From the NCBI GenBank assembly GCA_028015205.1, contig CM051520.1, positions 32,975,528-33,039,527 of the forward strand: a stretch of 64,000 nucleotides of DNA. The letters are read 5' to 3'. The notes under the pieces were generated by a model that made no database searches, was not told the DNA's origin, and saw only the letters and a program-made list of their open reading frames with translations. This DNA comes from Mytilisepta virgata. Lineage: Eukaryota; Mollusca; Bivalvia; Mytilida; Mytilidae. Positions 34,022-45,989 of this stretch are shown in pieces. The stretch's first letter is position 1. Each line of letters starts with the position of its first letter. The position numbers were made by a program, and so were the translations under genes.

Positions 34022-34483
34022 TAATAATATTCAAGTTAATAACATAAAACTAAAAACTTCCTTAAAATTAACAATTCAAGGGCAATAACCCGAAAATCGG
34101 TTGACTGATTCGTCTGATTACATTGGAGATAGATCTTGACCTCACAAACATTTTTACTTCTTGTCAGTTTTGCCCTAACTGAATAAAACACATCTTTCAA
34201 AAAAGGATTTTCAACTTTCTTCGATAACTCTAAAAGTTTTTCCTTTTGTAGTGAGAAGGCTCGGAATCCTCCAAAGTCTTTTATATTCAGCTTTAACAAA
34301 TCTTGACAATTACCTTTTTCTTTTAGAAATATCCATCTAACCCACCCAATTTTCAGATATGCCAAGTTTGATTCCATTTGGACTAGTGGTTTCAGAGAAG
34401 AAGATGAAAATGTGAAATGTGCATGGACGACAGACGCAAAGTAATGGCAAAAACTCACATGGCCTTTAAGGCCAGGTGAGCTA
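34022..34483 (+). mobile_element. Pearl-like element D1 (no tandem core)
   Basis: It corresponds to the non-repeated 3' part of element A (9888-10308): 'ataatattcaagataataac', 'gggcaataacccga', 'gtagatcttgacct', then a variant end GGCCTTTAAGGCCAGGTGAGCT. Between 34178 and 34360 unrelated sequence replaces the expected segment (see the LINE-like fragment). Confidence 0.75.
34178..34360 (-). pseudogene. LINE-like coding fragment inside element D1
   Basis: On the minus strand this reads about 61 residues without a stop: KIGWVRWIFLKEKGNCQDLL, KLNIKDFGGFRAFSLQKEKL, then LELSKKVENPFLKDVFYS. The 'I-x-W-(V/I)-R/K-R/W-(L/I)-F' start and 'NPF-x-KDV' end are what I remember of the region after the reverse transcriptase domain in L1/Tx1-type LINE ORF2 proteins; that attribution is from memory. 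The flanking bases on both sides belong to the pearl-like element, so the fragment was captured or inserted. The 152-codon frame 34036-34494 that includes it is mostly repeat DNA. Confidence 0.5.
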
Positions 34484-35082
34484 ATAATATTCAAGATAAT
34501 AACCTAAAACTGCAAAATGTCCTTAAAATCAACAATTCAATGGCAATAACGCAACAAAGGGTGGATTGATTCATCTGAAAATTTCATGGCGGGTAGATCT
34601 TGACCTCATTTTTTCTCTAAATGAGCTAATAATATTCAAGATAATAACCTAAAACTGCAAAATGTCCTTAAAATCAACAATTTATGGGCAATAACGCAAC
34701 AAAGGGTGGATTGATTCATCTGAAAATTTCATGGCAGGTAGATCTTGACCTCATTTTTTCTCTAAATGAGCTAATAATATTCAAGATAATAACCTAAAAC
34801 TGCAAAATGTCCTTAAAATCAACAATTCATGGGCAATAACGCAACAAAGGGTGGATCGATTCATCTGAAAATTTCATGGCAGGTAGATCTTGACCTCATT
34901 TTTTCTCTAAATACCTTAGTTTTTGAGATTTATGCCAAAACCTGCAGTTTACTCCTGTTCTATTTTTAGCCATGGCTGCCATGTTTCTCGACAAACAAGA
35001 AAATAAAACTCAAACTTTATTCTACATACCCTAAGAATCATTCAGACTAAGTATGGCTGCAATTTAGGACAGGTGAGCTAAA
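34484..35082 (+). mobile_element. Pearl-like element D2 with three 145-bp units
   Basis: GAGCTAATAATATTCAAGAT begins at about 34480, 34623 and 34768. The units are nearly identical, so the triplication is recent. The third unit continues into the normal 3' part ('ccttagtttttgagattta', 'agccatggctgccatgttt') and ends with GGACAGGTGAGCTA at about 35078. The repeat boundary coincides with GAGCTAATA, the junction between one element's end and the next element's start. Confidence 0.8.
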
Positions 35083-36966
35083 AAGACACACAGTAATTGT
35101 GCATTTGTATTGCAAGTCAAATCCTTGTTGCTATAATAGCAAACAAGTGTTCATGAAAAGTTTCAATCATTGTAGAAATTACATTCTCACCAAACATTCT
35201 TACTACTATTTTCTCTCTGAATTTGTAAAATATAATGTACTCTGTACACAAAAATATAAATTATAAATTTATATGATACCAGCTTGGGTAGGTGAATTCT
35301 AGTAACCATTTAGTCATTTTTAATTAGTCATTATACATCTGTAAATTTATTTATTATATCAAATCAAATTAATTAGCAGTTTTTATGCCCATTAAAGGGC
35401 AAAGAGCTGTGAAATTAAATAGAATTTGAAAAGTTTCAGAATGTCTGAGAAGAGAGGTCAACCATTCAATATAATTTAAAAATCATGTTTATTAAAAGGA
35501 TAATTTTGTAAAGATCACTGGTTGTTATCTCCCTTACCCTTAAATTTAAGAAAGTTTCATATTTAATTTGTTTCAAAATTTCTGGTAATTTGAATGATTT
35601 TTTATGAACCTTCACAATAATTTCAATTAAAATTTTCATTGAGATCTTGAATTGCTGTAAAGTGCATTAATTGGAATGTTAATATATATACATGATATAA
35701 GAAATCCAGATCCAACTCAACTTGATCAAAATACAGCAAGAAAAATTCAGTTTGAAAACAATTTGGCAATGCTAAAAGAACCTACTTTGGAGAAAATTTA
35801 TCTGAAAGAAAATCTTTAAACATTTTCTGTGATTGCAAGTTGAAATGATAATAATGGGTAAAACAGCAGTGGCAGACTCTTTGAGATTTTGCATAGGAAC
35901 GGCCATGTCACAGCTCATAAAAATCTTAACCGAGACAAAATCCCTGATGATTCAATAAGGAGTAGAAAGATAAATAGCTGGTCTAAAACCTTTTTCCAAC
36001 TCATAAGAAATTGGAAATTATAACATATACTTGGACTGAAACTTTAATTTTAGGGTTGACTAATCCACATGAGAAAAGCAAATAACTATTTGAATAAAAT
36101 CAATACTGTGTGTTGTCTATAACCTAAGGTAAAAAGTCAAACCAAATGTTCATATTGTTGAAAATTAAAAATCCATTTCTACAAAAATAAACTCTGGTGT
36201 CTTTTTTCAGTTATTCAAAGGCCACTACAAGTATGACTATCCTATTTATTTAAGGACTCTTTTTCTTATTCATGAAAGCTTTGATTTAATTTACCCGAGG
36301 AGTTATCCTTGTTTCGTTTAATTTGAACATTGTGATGCTTGTACAATCTGCTTTGTGGTGTTGAATAGTTGTGCGAAAATGCACTAAATTGAAATTTCTT
36401 TGCCATTTTTCAGTTTCATGAATTATAGCAACTGTAAATCAGTCTATAGACAAAAATAAGAATATCCAAGTTTTCATCACATAAACAAAGGTATACTATA
36501 ATAAATACTATACTGAGAGGTCTACACAAATGGATGTAATTGGCACAATTTACATGGTTCAGCAAAAATCTGTTGTTTCATGATACCAAATTTCATCAGT
36601 TTCTTTAGAATTTTAATACAATGTTGTCAGCTGACTCCTAAATGAAAAAAATTTGCATAATTGCAAAGTCTGCTGAATTGCAAAATTTTCCCTGACAAAT
36701 AGACTTTGCAAATAACTGAAATCCACTGTAGTTACACATAACCCTTTATGTTTTTCTTTTAATACTTCAATCTACAGTTCCACGTCACTTACAAAAACTT
36801 GTATCCAACATAACACAAAGAATTGACAGTAAATACAATTAGCTAGAACGTTAGTCATTTATCTCCCTTATGTGTCGTATATTAGATGACATCATTTTAC
36901 ATATTATACATAAAGAAGAGTTGTAATTCGAATGCGTTTATTTGGTATATGGAACACGCAAGATAC
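35083..36966. other. No exon recognised; probable intron
   Basis: AT-rich stretch downstream (minus strand) of the exon at 36967. A minus-strand frame near 35850-35910 (MAVPMQNLKESATAVLP) was seen but has no clear splice sites. Confidence 0.45.
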
Positions 36967-37074
36967 CTGTTTTAACATTTTCTATAGTGAAATCCCTTCC
37001 ATAGTCTGACAACTTGATACCTTTCAATGCTTTGTTAACATTGTAATGTAGGGAGACTTTACTATATCCATCGA
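36967..37074 (-). CDS. Internal exon 2 of a secreted or membrane protein gene
   Basis: The acceptor TTTTGTAG ends at 37075 and the donor ACAG|GTATCT follows 36967. The exon is 108 nt, phase 1 at both ends, with no stop. With the last base of exon 1 it gives Val, then 35 codons: DGYSKVSLHYNVNKALKGIK, LSDYGRDFTIENVKT. The alternating hydrophobic pattern suggests beta-strands of an extracellular domain, but no family is recognised. Continuity of phase with exon 1 (38852-38963), 1.8 kb upstream on the same strand, is the main support for joining the two. The next exon is unknown; 30318-30511 is a candidate. Confidence 0.7.
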
Positions 37075-37534
37075 CTACAAAATCATAAAAGATACATGTT
37101 CAGAAAAAAGGAAAAAGAAAGAGAAGTATTGGAAAACAAAGAATGCAATAATAAAATACAAAGAATAAAATTATTCACGCAAAAAAAAAACATTTCTCGA
37201 GATTTATCTGAAGAAAGGCAGATTTTTCCATACAATCACAAAACAATATACGAATAAAGAAATAATACTAAATGATTCCTGCGAGGCGAAATACATGTAC
37301 ACATTTTCGATATAGACCTACCCATTCTGTTATTTATTTGATTCTGTAACGTTAAATAGCCATATTCTGGTACACGAATCGGTACTGTTCGTATTGTCTA
37401 GGAGTACTTGGAACTCACGGGCAGTAAAACATAGCATAGTTTGTATAACACACACAAAAAAGTGATTTAAAACCATGCAGTGCATTTAAAAGTCTTCATC
37501 ACACCATTTATGAAAGTTCGTGAATTATGTAAAT

Positions 37535-37935
37535 TTTATTATCCGTAGAATAGATGAGTAGGATCAAATGAAAATCAGTTTAGGCCACACCCAATACATA
37601 TTTTGGGATAAAGTGAAGATGACAACCTCGATACTGGTACTATGGGAATGGTACCAATTTTAAATGCCAACATTAATTTTTTTTGCCGCTTCATTTTGCA
37701 AAAATGCTGAAAATTTGCCAAAAATTGTTCATTTTTCAATAAATTGAAAATAGAAATTGTTCGCCCGCTCCTAAAATTTTGTGTGCAACACGTAAATTTC
37801 GATTGCTCGCTCCTATGTTTGCCATCCATTGAACCAAAGTAATAAAAATTAATTTTGAGTGAAATAATCATATAAAACAAAACAGAACAAAAATTAATGC
37901 ATCAAATAAACAAGGTGCTTAGATAGATATATTAA
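37535..37935. repeat. ~401-bp direct repeat, copy 1 (copy 2 at 38444-38844)
   Basis: Copies are offset by 909 bp and nearly identical (a few substitutions, one T-run length change). They lie in the intron between the two exons of the minus-strand gene, the second one ending eight bases before the exon-1 donor. Minus-strand frames inside (37575-37880, 38549-38791) differ in length because of the indel, so they are not called as genes. Confidence 0.85.
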
Positions 37936-38443
37936 AGATATTGATCCGTTATCCACCTATTTCTGGTATGAATCATATCTCTGGCCTTACATTGATAACG
38001 TGCTACCGTATTCAACGTTTCCGGTTTTTTCAGGAAATTTGTCCTAGGGAAACCCTCTTCAGAGGCGCCCTTTGTGTTTTTATTTATTTCATTTGATTTT
38101 TCGATAAATATTTTAAATATACATTATTTTAAAAGATATATTAGTAGTTAGTTATTGTGTACATAGCTTCATGTGTCTAATTGTCACATGTTATTTTCCT
38201 TGACAATAATTTAATAGTCCCTAATCGTACTTTAGATTTTACGGGGAAGTTTCAAGTATGTAAATTGCATGTGGTCCTACAGTTTGTTGATGGACCGTTT
38301 TAATTGATCGCCCTTTAAGCGAAATTGATAGTTTCATGGTTATCTATCTTTACCAAATATCAATAGAAGACATTTGTGTGTACTTCCAATAATGTTTTTT
38401 TTCTTATAGTTCTTCATCGGATGGTCCTTTTAATTTTATCATG

Positions 38444-38844
38444 TTTATTATCCGTAGAATAGATGAGTAGGATCAAATGAAGAACAGTTTAGGCCACACC
38501 CAATACATATTTTGGGATAAAGTGAAGATGAAAACCTCGATACTGGTACTACCGGAATGGTACCAATTTTAAATGCCAACATTGAATTTTTTTTTGCCGC
38601 TTCATTTTGCAAAAATGCTGAAAATTTGCCAAAAATTGTTCATTTTTCAATAAATTGAAAATAGAAATTGTTCGCCCGCTCCTAAAATTTTGTGTGCAAC
38701 ACGTAAATGTCGATCGCTCGCTCCTATGTTTGCCATCCATTGAACCTAAGTAATAAAAATAAATTTTGAGTGAAATAATCATATAAAACAAAACAAAACA
38801 AAAATTAATGCATCAAATAAACAAGGTGCTTAGATAAATATATT
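38444..38844. repeat. ~401-bp direct repeat, copy 2
   Basis: Counterpart of 37535-37935. The 508 bp between the copies are not repeated elsewhere in the window. Because the copy abuts the splice donor at 38852/38851, the duplication breakpoint lies almost on the exon edge. Confidence 0.85.
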
Positions 38845-38851
38845 ATCTTAC

Positions 38852-38963
38852 CTGGGATAGAAGCCTCAATACCATTCAGTCTCAGGGTAAACGTAACAGG
38901 ACCTAGTGCCAGGGAGACGCTTAACATCGAAATGAAAATGCATGGAACTCCCAAAAGTTCCAT
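38852..38963 (-). CDS. First coding exon with signal peptide, secreted or membrane protein
   Basis: ATG at 38963-38961; 37 codons plus one base, then the strong donor CCAG|GTAAGA. The first 20 residues, MELLGVPCIFISMLSVSLAL, form a typical hydrophobic signal peptide with likely cleavage after the small-residue region near Leu20-Gly21. The mature start GPVTFTLRLNGIEASIP follows. The upstream in-frame ATG at 38996 (MVIILINVFRT...) is possible but lies before the better signal-peptide start. Phase 1 at the donor fits the acceptor of 36967-37074. The upstream region was not resolved for a promoter. Family unknown; an extracellular or lectin/Ig-type role cannot be told from this much sequence. Confidence 0.7.
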
Positions 38964-39601
38964 TGTTCGAAACACGTTTATCAAGATTATAACCAAATAA
39001 TGTTTTAGGTATAGATTATTATTGATTATTATATACAGACGCCTAAAAATATAAACAATCTTAAATATATATCTTATGAGGTTGAAAGTAGACCAAAGAT
39101 GTAAGTGCTTAAACTCGTATCGTGTATATTCGTATTAAAGTTCATGCCTTAAGCTGTTAAAGAATTATAAATGTTACAATATAGGGGGGGCTGAATGCAT
39201 ATCTCGTGTTGTTTTCATTAGTGGTAACAATCTGTCAAAAACAGAGCTTTAAATTTAAATTTTTTATCCAGGATAAAAGTTCATTTTGTTTGTACAGTAT
39301 TGTGAAACGTGCTATCTTCAGATTAATGACACAGTATTGATTTATCTTTGATTTCAGGTGGGGTACGTAAAGATTGATATTGCAAGATGTTATCATGTTA
39401 TTTAGAGTATTCATGATCGGTTTATCAATGTGTTATTACAAAATATGTAAACTTTGAATGTCATTCGACAACATAATTTTCGAATTGAGTTCATGGATTT
39501 TATATCATTCGCAACGTATAGCTGTTTTCGATTAAATATCGTTTATCCTTCGGACTGAACTAACAAGACCTTAATTTGCTTTTTATAAATGATAATTATC
39601 T

Positions 39602-40330
39602 ACCATTGAACTTGACATTAAGGATACTACAGATACATCAAAGTCCGCTTCATATTTGGATTTGTTTCTCGAAATAGACAATGAGGGACATCTGCAGACA
39701 AAACTTTATGACAAACGTGATGACTTCGGCTTTCCTATTGTTAACTTTCCCTTCTTGAGTAGCATATACCAGCATCGCCTGCATATGGCGTCTACTTTTC
39801 TCAGCTTATCCGATATTCAAGGGAATGCGGTAGTTACCATGACTTTCGACTAAGAGGATTACTGCTGTCACAAAACCTTCTTAACCAGGGTTTTATCAGG
39901 GATAAGTTGATGTCATCGTCATCACGAATTGATTGAACGTTACAGTGTTCCAATATCTAAGATGAAGTTGGACTTGTTCCCACTGTTGTAACATTTCATG
40001 TACTTCCACCGATTTGTGACTACCACCTGATTGACTTTGTTGAACTTCACGACGGGTGCCGTATACGGCGCAGGAACTGCTTACCCTTCCGGAGCACCTG
40101 TGTTCACTACTGGTTTTTATAGGAGTTCGTGTTGTTCATTGTTTTTTAGTTTTCAGTGTTTATTTGTTGTGCTTGTGGTTGTTCATTTGTCTTCCCGGGT
40201 TTTGTCTGTCTAATGGATTACTTTTTTTGGATTGCTCCTTCGGTATATTTGTCCTCTTTATCATATATCAATGTATTATAATTTCAAATAAATTTAATTT
40301 CGCACAAGAAAACTTCTGTAATAATTTGAA
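39602..40330 (+). pseudogene. Reverse transcriptase 3' fragment with tail (retroelement remnant)
   Basis: From 39602 the frame gives ELDIKDTTDTSKSASYLDLF, then LEIDNEGHLQTKLYDKRDDF, then GFPIVNFPFLSS, after which small indels shift the frame; the expected 'AYGVYFSQLIRYSR'-like segment is spread over other frames up to about 39990. These are the residues downstream of the YxDD motif in a retroelement RT group common in bivalves and cnidarians, related to the copy at 46741. The motifs before and including YxDD are absent, so this is a 5'-truncated insertion. The 3' tail (40060-40330) contains 'cttccggagcacctgtgttc' and 'tttttggattgctccttcggtat'; part of it recurs at 45650-45800. Confidence 0.75.
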
Positions 40331-43029
40331 TTAATATCTCTAAAAGATATGTTCCTAAACTTGATGTTTTCATCAGCTAAAATGAATTTAGACGCATAGA
40401 TTCGTCATCTGTACTGTGCGGTGGTTATTCATTAAATTCATATTACGTGAAACAATAAATTACTTTTTTCTAATTCGTTATAGAAGTGAAGTATATAAGG
40501 TTTGTTTTTTTAATAGAAAACAATTATATTAGTCAGTAAACAGTGGTAGGTGCTGATTCTAGACAAACTCGGCAAGTTTCCCAATTTTATTAATTGAGTG
40601 CCCTCTAAAATCCTATTACCAGAACTATTTCTAGGCCGTCAGTTTGACGTCAGAAGAAGCTCGAACACACTGGCAGATAAATTATGTGGTTGTCACAATA
40701 TTTAGATACTGTATCACGTATATGATAATAAAACTGTGCTCCCATATAAGTTATTCAGCAAAAGCCTACTTAAAGTTTCATTACTGCTGAAGTATTAACA
40801 AATCCATCACACCCATATAAACATGTACTATAACGATTATGTTTATCTTAAGATACATTTAGATTTTTTGAAGCTATATTTTCATATAGTGGACGTTCTC
40901 TGCTCGATTGATCAAGGGTGCAGGAAATAGCGCTAGGTGAATAGATGCGACAGTGTTTCAAGACCGATCGATGACGGGCTATAACATTTGACAGTATCAA
41001 AATAGAATGTTCACAGAGTTGCAGTTTTAATTAATGTTCATACTATACAAATATTGAGGATTACCCATTATATTCAAGATTTGTTCAGAAATCCACATGG
41101 AAAGCACGGTCATGACAACCAGACAAAAAATAACAAAAATAGTACAAAATACAAAAACAGAAACAACAGAGAGTCAGGATAATCAAAATTGGAACAGGCG
41201 TGGAGTTTAACCGGTTTTGTGATTATGCAACCCTCTCTCTTATCTTTGTTGACACTTTTGTTGTTTTTATAGCTTCGAGTCGTATACTGTCGCCCTCATA
41301 AACGAAAATCAGAAATAACACTCCCTTAAAGGGTTAATGGTATGACTTCATAAATGGTATCACTTCACGAGGTGAAACGCCGGCATGGATTTAATATCTT
41401 TAACTCAATGGGATAAAGAACAAACAAGTTGTACAGAATTACATAAAATTTCCTACTTGTAACCCCTGTTGTGAAACATCTTGTGTAACGTCCAAGCTCT
41501 GTGGGTTATTGGGAAGAAGTTTACATTTATTTCATATATTGCAATAGATATCGAAGGGAAAACCAGTTGTTATGATCGATTAGTGCTTTACCAAAATCCT
41601 GGTATTTAGCTAAACGATGTTGGTAGTTATCATAAAACTATTTTACTGAAATAAGCAGCTTGTCAATTCCATAACATTGTTATAGACGGTTTTTAGAAAT
41701 AGTTTGTTTTCGTTCGTTCTTCTAACGAATCCGCACAAAACGTACATGTACACATCATACATTGGTACTACAGGCACGTTTTCGTCGAGAAAGGGAAAAT
41801 AAGTAGTCAGAAATCAGTTCAGCTCATTACGTAATATCAGAGAATACCAGAAAGCCAAAACAGAAAATGAAGATGAAGGTCAAACACCTGGAACAACAAA
41901 ATGCAACAAAAAAAAAACATAATGAAACTTAAAAATAAAGCAAAGCAGTGGTAAAATCATAAGTGAAGTGTAAAACTATCCTGCTAAGCATTCAAAATTT
42001 AACAATTCAGTTTTAGAGTTAAGTAGATCACAAAGACAGAAATGTGATTCAATCTGCTCTGCATAAAAAAGTGAGTATCCAACTATTCCTTACACAAACA
42101 ATTTAATTTCCAATATATTCTACCGCTGTTTGCGGTCATGGAAATGCTTATATCCCTAATCAAGTAACTTTCTGAAAAGTGCTTTTGCTCTATTCAGAAA
42201 AACAAAGCCCGGTGTATAAAGCAGGACACATTTCCACGTGCAAGGAAAACTGCATGTTCTTCGTAATCCCTTACTCTTTATTTCCTTACCTTCAGGGTTT
42301 CGAATTCTGCAGTTTATCTTTTGAAGATTCTTTTTTGTATGTAACATTTTCTAATTCCTTGATTTTTGTTTTTTGTATTTCAACTATATATTTATTACTA
42401 ATGTAGTATCTTGTTGAAGATTAAATAAATCATTTAATGGATGTATATTGACGTTTTTGTGACGCAGATATATTCATACTTTAAACAAATGCAAAGTAAC
42501 ATGTACGGAAATTTGATTTCAGATGATCATAAATCCACTCCTTTTATGATAATTTTAAAATCTACAGTTCCTAAAATTGTTTATGGTCAATACTATCATA
42601 CAAATTGTGGGGGAGTAGAAGTACATCAACTGTACATAAAGATGTTTGATCTCAACCTTCAACTTTGCCTTCGGATTTTGTTTATCAAAATTATAAATCA
42701 TGTTCAACACCTGAATAAATAAACTGATATTAATGATAGATCTCCGTGTTATATGTAAATATAGGTAGAAAATTTGTTTAATTTAAGGATAGCAAATATT
42801 ATGATCAAAATAAAAAATGCAGATGTGGTTTTATTATACCGGATATTAACACTGATAACGATCATTCTATGACACTGCTATCTGAATTATGTAACGTCCA
42901 ACCAATATTTACAGTCACTTTCTTGATACCCATACTGTATCAGAGTGTCAGGATAGCCGAGCGATACTTTCAGATACCCATAAAATCGGTTTAACCCCAC
43001 CGACTTTCAGTATCTATACCAAGTCAGAC
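40331..43029. other. No gene recognised
   Basis: AT-rich. Frames at 42156-42347, 42179-42406 and 42441-42722 were checked: no motif or splice context supports them. Possible decayed retroelement sequence around 42440-42720 was not proven. Confidence 0.4.
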
Positions 43030-43895
43030 TTTTTGTGTCGCCTGCGGAACGCATGGTCGACACATAGGGATCACTATCTGTCGTCTTGCATCTTGCGTCG
43101 TCACACTTTTGTTCTATCCTAAACTACTCGTAAACTGCTCAAAGGAATTTGATGAAACTTTCTCTGTGCTTTAACCTTAATGCACAGGTGTGCATATATA
43201 TTTCATTTTTAGAAAATTAATTTTTTTTTTTGTAAAAATTGATTTTTGCAAAAAAAAAAGGGGGGCAAAACTTCTATCCTCAACTACTCCATAACCGCTC
43301 AAAGGAATTTGATTAAACTTTCTCGATCTGTGCATTAACCTTAATGCACAGGTGTTCAAATATATTTCATTTTTATAAAATTAAAATTTTTTTTTTGGTA
43401 AGATTTGACATTTTTGAAAAAAGCGGAGGTCAAAACTTCTATCCTCAACTACTCCATAATTTGATGAAAAGTTCTCTGTGCATTAACTTTAATGCACAGC
43501 TGTGCATATATATTTCATTTTTAGAAAATTTTCTATTTTTTTTTTCGTAAAAATTGACATTTTTGAAAAAAAAGGGTGATTCAAAACTTCTATCCTCAAC
43601 TACTCCTTAAGCACTCAGAGCAATTTGATTAACCTTTCTCTGTGCATTAACCTTAATGTGTGTATATATATTTTATTTTTAGAAAATTTAAAAAAAAAAA
43701 ATTTAGTAAAAATTGACATTTTTGAAAAAAGGGGGGGTTCAAAACTTCTATCCTCAACTACTCCATAACCGCTCTAAGCAATTCGATGAAACTTTCTCTG
43801 TGCATTAACCTTAATGCAAAGGTGTGCATATATTTTTCATTTTTAGAAAATTTTAATATCTTTTGTACAAATTGACGTCCGCAGGCGGCACATGT
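43030..43895 (+). mobile_element. Tandem-repeat element with ~151-165-bp units and GTGTCGCCTGCGGA ends
   Basis: The left end TTGTGTCGCCTGCGGA (about 43033) and right end TCCGCAGGCGGCAC (about 43876) are inverted. Five units are marked by CAAAACTTCTATCCTCAACT at 43266, 43431, 43582 and 43740, with a diverged first at 43105. Each includes a T-run, then an A-run and a G-run (up to 7 G). It lacks protein genes. Confidence 0.8.
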
Positions 43896-45649
43896 CTTCC
43901 TTGGAAGAATCACACATTTTTTGGTTTTCTGTTCTGTTTGTGTGTTTGTCCTCCTTGTGTTATTTTTGTCCTGGGAAACCTTAGAAAAGTGTGATAGTAC
44001 TTTGTACCGAGTATACAGATAGAAATCTTTTTCAAATGCTGAATAGATTTTTTTGGAGGATACGTTCACGTTCTATAATCAAACGTGTGTATAAAGGGTA
44101 CACGAGGGATCAGAAAATTTGTCAGGTGCTCTTTATATAGAGATTAATTTTACAAGCTTCGTTCGTCAAAATGATCTTTTCACATCTTCCTTCATAGATC
44201 ACAGAACTTTTGTCCTGGCATGATTCGTTACTCAAATGCCTTTAAATTTTCCGTTCAAAATTTGACAAAAATTACCAGAAATTTCCAAGGCTCTTCCTTT
44301 TGCTCCAGAGGTAACCCTTACCTGTGTTTCAATACCTGTTTGTTTTAATTGTTTTGATGTTTTATGGTTGTGTTTATTAATTCATCATAATATCTTTAAC
44401 CGGTTTTCCAATATTTCGATCTCCTGATGAGTTGTCAGTCAACGAAATGGCCATACAGTGCATCAAATTTATTTCGGTATTTTGTGATACGTTTTATTGC
44501 TATATAGAGATGCCCATTTATTATTATATTATTATCATACATTGATTTGGGGAAATGTTTTGCATCTTCAGAATGAAAGGATGTTCAATAAGTTAAACAA
44601 ATATTTGGGTTGGGAGGGGCAATGTATGGCTATACCAAAGGTAACATGTAGAGATTTTGGTAGAGACTGATAGTTAAACTTTCTGTAGCGGCAGTTTATT
44701 CTCTTTGAATACACAAAAAAGGGTTTTAAACTGTTAGGTTGCGTGACATTCTCATAACACATCAACTACAATGGTTCTCATGCACGATTTCCGTATTATG
44801 ACCTGACAACCCGTCGGAACAAGAGTCTTTACCATCAGCTATTTTAGTTGAGCTCCCGTATCAAATCACGGATACCTAGTTATTTTATAAGATAAAAGAC
44901 GGAGTTGTGTTAGTGTGTATAAGAAAGTGCCATTTACAAAAATGCTGATTTACACCAACCTACACAACTATCCACATTTTTCCAGTGTTTGCCAAAATAT
45001 GTTGGACTTAAGTTGCATGACCATTTGTGGATTACGCTTATGAAATGTTTATGGGGTTATTGTCTTGAACACCATTTAATATATTTTTCAATGGACGTTA
45101 AGGAAGAACTGAGGCAAACATTGGGCGTAAATGTATAAATGTACTAGGCAAATAAAGTTAACGATCATATATTTGATATCGTTTAATTTGCAAATTATAG
45201 GAATCAGCTCAGGAAAGAACTGGTGCGAAAAAAAGAAAAATAATCTACGAAACAGCAAATGAACAGTATGGATCCTTTTATGATTTAGGCCTATCAATGA
45301 ATTTCAGGAAACTAATAAGATTTATCCCTGAATTGTACTTAAATAAATTCAAAACGAAACTTCTTGTATACAATATAAATATGTGAAAACAACTATACAC
45401 TCAAGTAGCTACCAGCACTGTGTCAACGTTTTGATCTTGTTATCCTGGGGTGAAGAAATGTTGGTCTTGCCTTCGAGATGATCCAGGCGTTGTTTGTGCA
45501 TGTAATCGGTACGACCGAAAGGGGCTACATATATGGCTAACGTATTTACCACTGGGAATGGCCTAAAAGTAGTATAAAAGTATTATCATAGTAAACATGT
45601 AAAAATAAAATAGGAAATTTGCAGAAACAGTTTTGTTTCTAATTTCATT
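43896..45649. other. No gene recognised
   Basis: Contains a 'ccagaggtaacccttacctgtgttt' stretch (44305) reminiscent of the retroelement tail at 40086, and a 20-bp sequence (GTTGTCAGGTCATAATACGG, complement near 44795) that recurs at 49918. No supported exon. Confidence 0.4.
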
Positions 45650-45800
45650 ATTCATTGTTTTTTAGTTTTCTGTGTTTATTTGCTGTGCTTGTGGTTGTTC
45701 ATTTGTCTTCCCGGGTTTGTCTGTCCAATGGATTACGGTTTTTTTATTGCTCCTTAGGTATATTTTTCCTTTTTCTACATTTTTGTTGGCCTTGAGTCGG
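45650..45800 (+). repeat. Isolated retroelement 3'-tail fragment
   Basis: Matches 40135-40260: 'tttttagttttctgtgtttatttg', 'gtggttgttcatttgtcttcccgggtttgtctgt' and 'ttgctccttaggtata'. This is the extreme 3' part only, as left by an incomplete reverse transcription. Confidence 0.75.
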
Positions 45801-45989
45801 GTCCAAATCAATATATTCAAAGATAAAGACAGAGAGTAAAATATGCAAAGAGAAGAACAAACAACCACAACATACTAAAACTAAAAAAAAGGAATCAGCA
45901 TATCGGACCCTTCCAAAATGTAATAGCTTGAAATGCTACGAATAAACAAGGGCTTGATAGAACCTAATGAATATTCATTTTTAACTACT

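Noticed and set aside
34036..34494. 152-codon minus-strand frame as a gene
   Set aside because: Both ends are pearl-like element sequence; only the central 61 codons look like protein and are treated as a LINE-like fragment.
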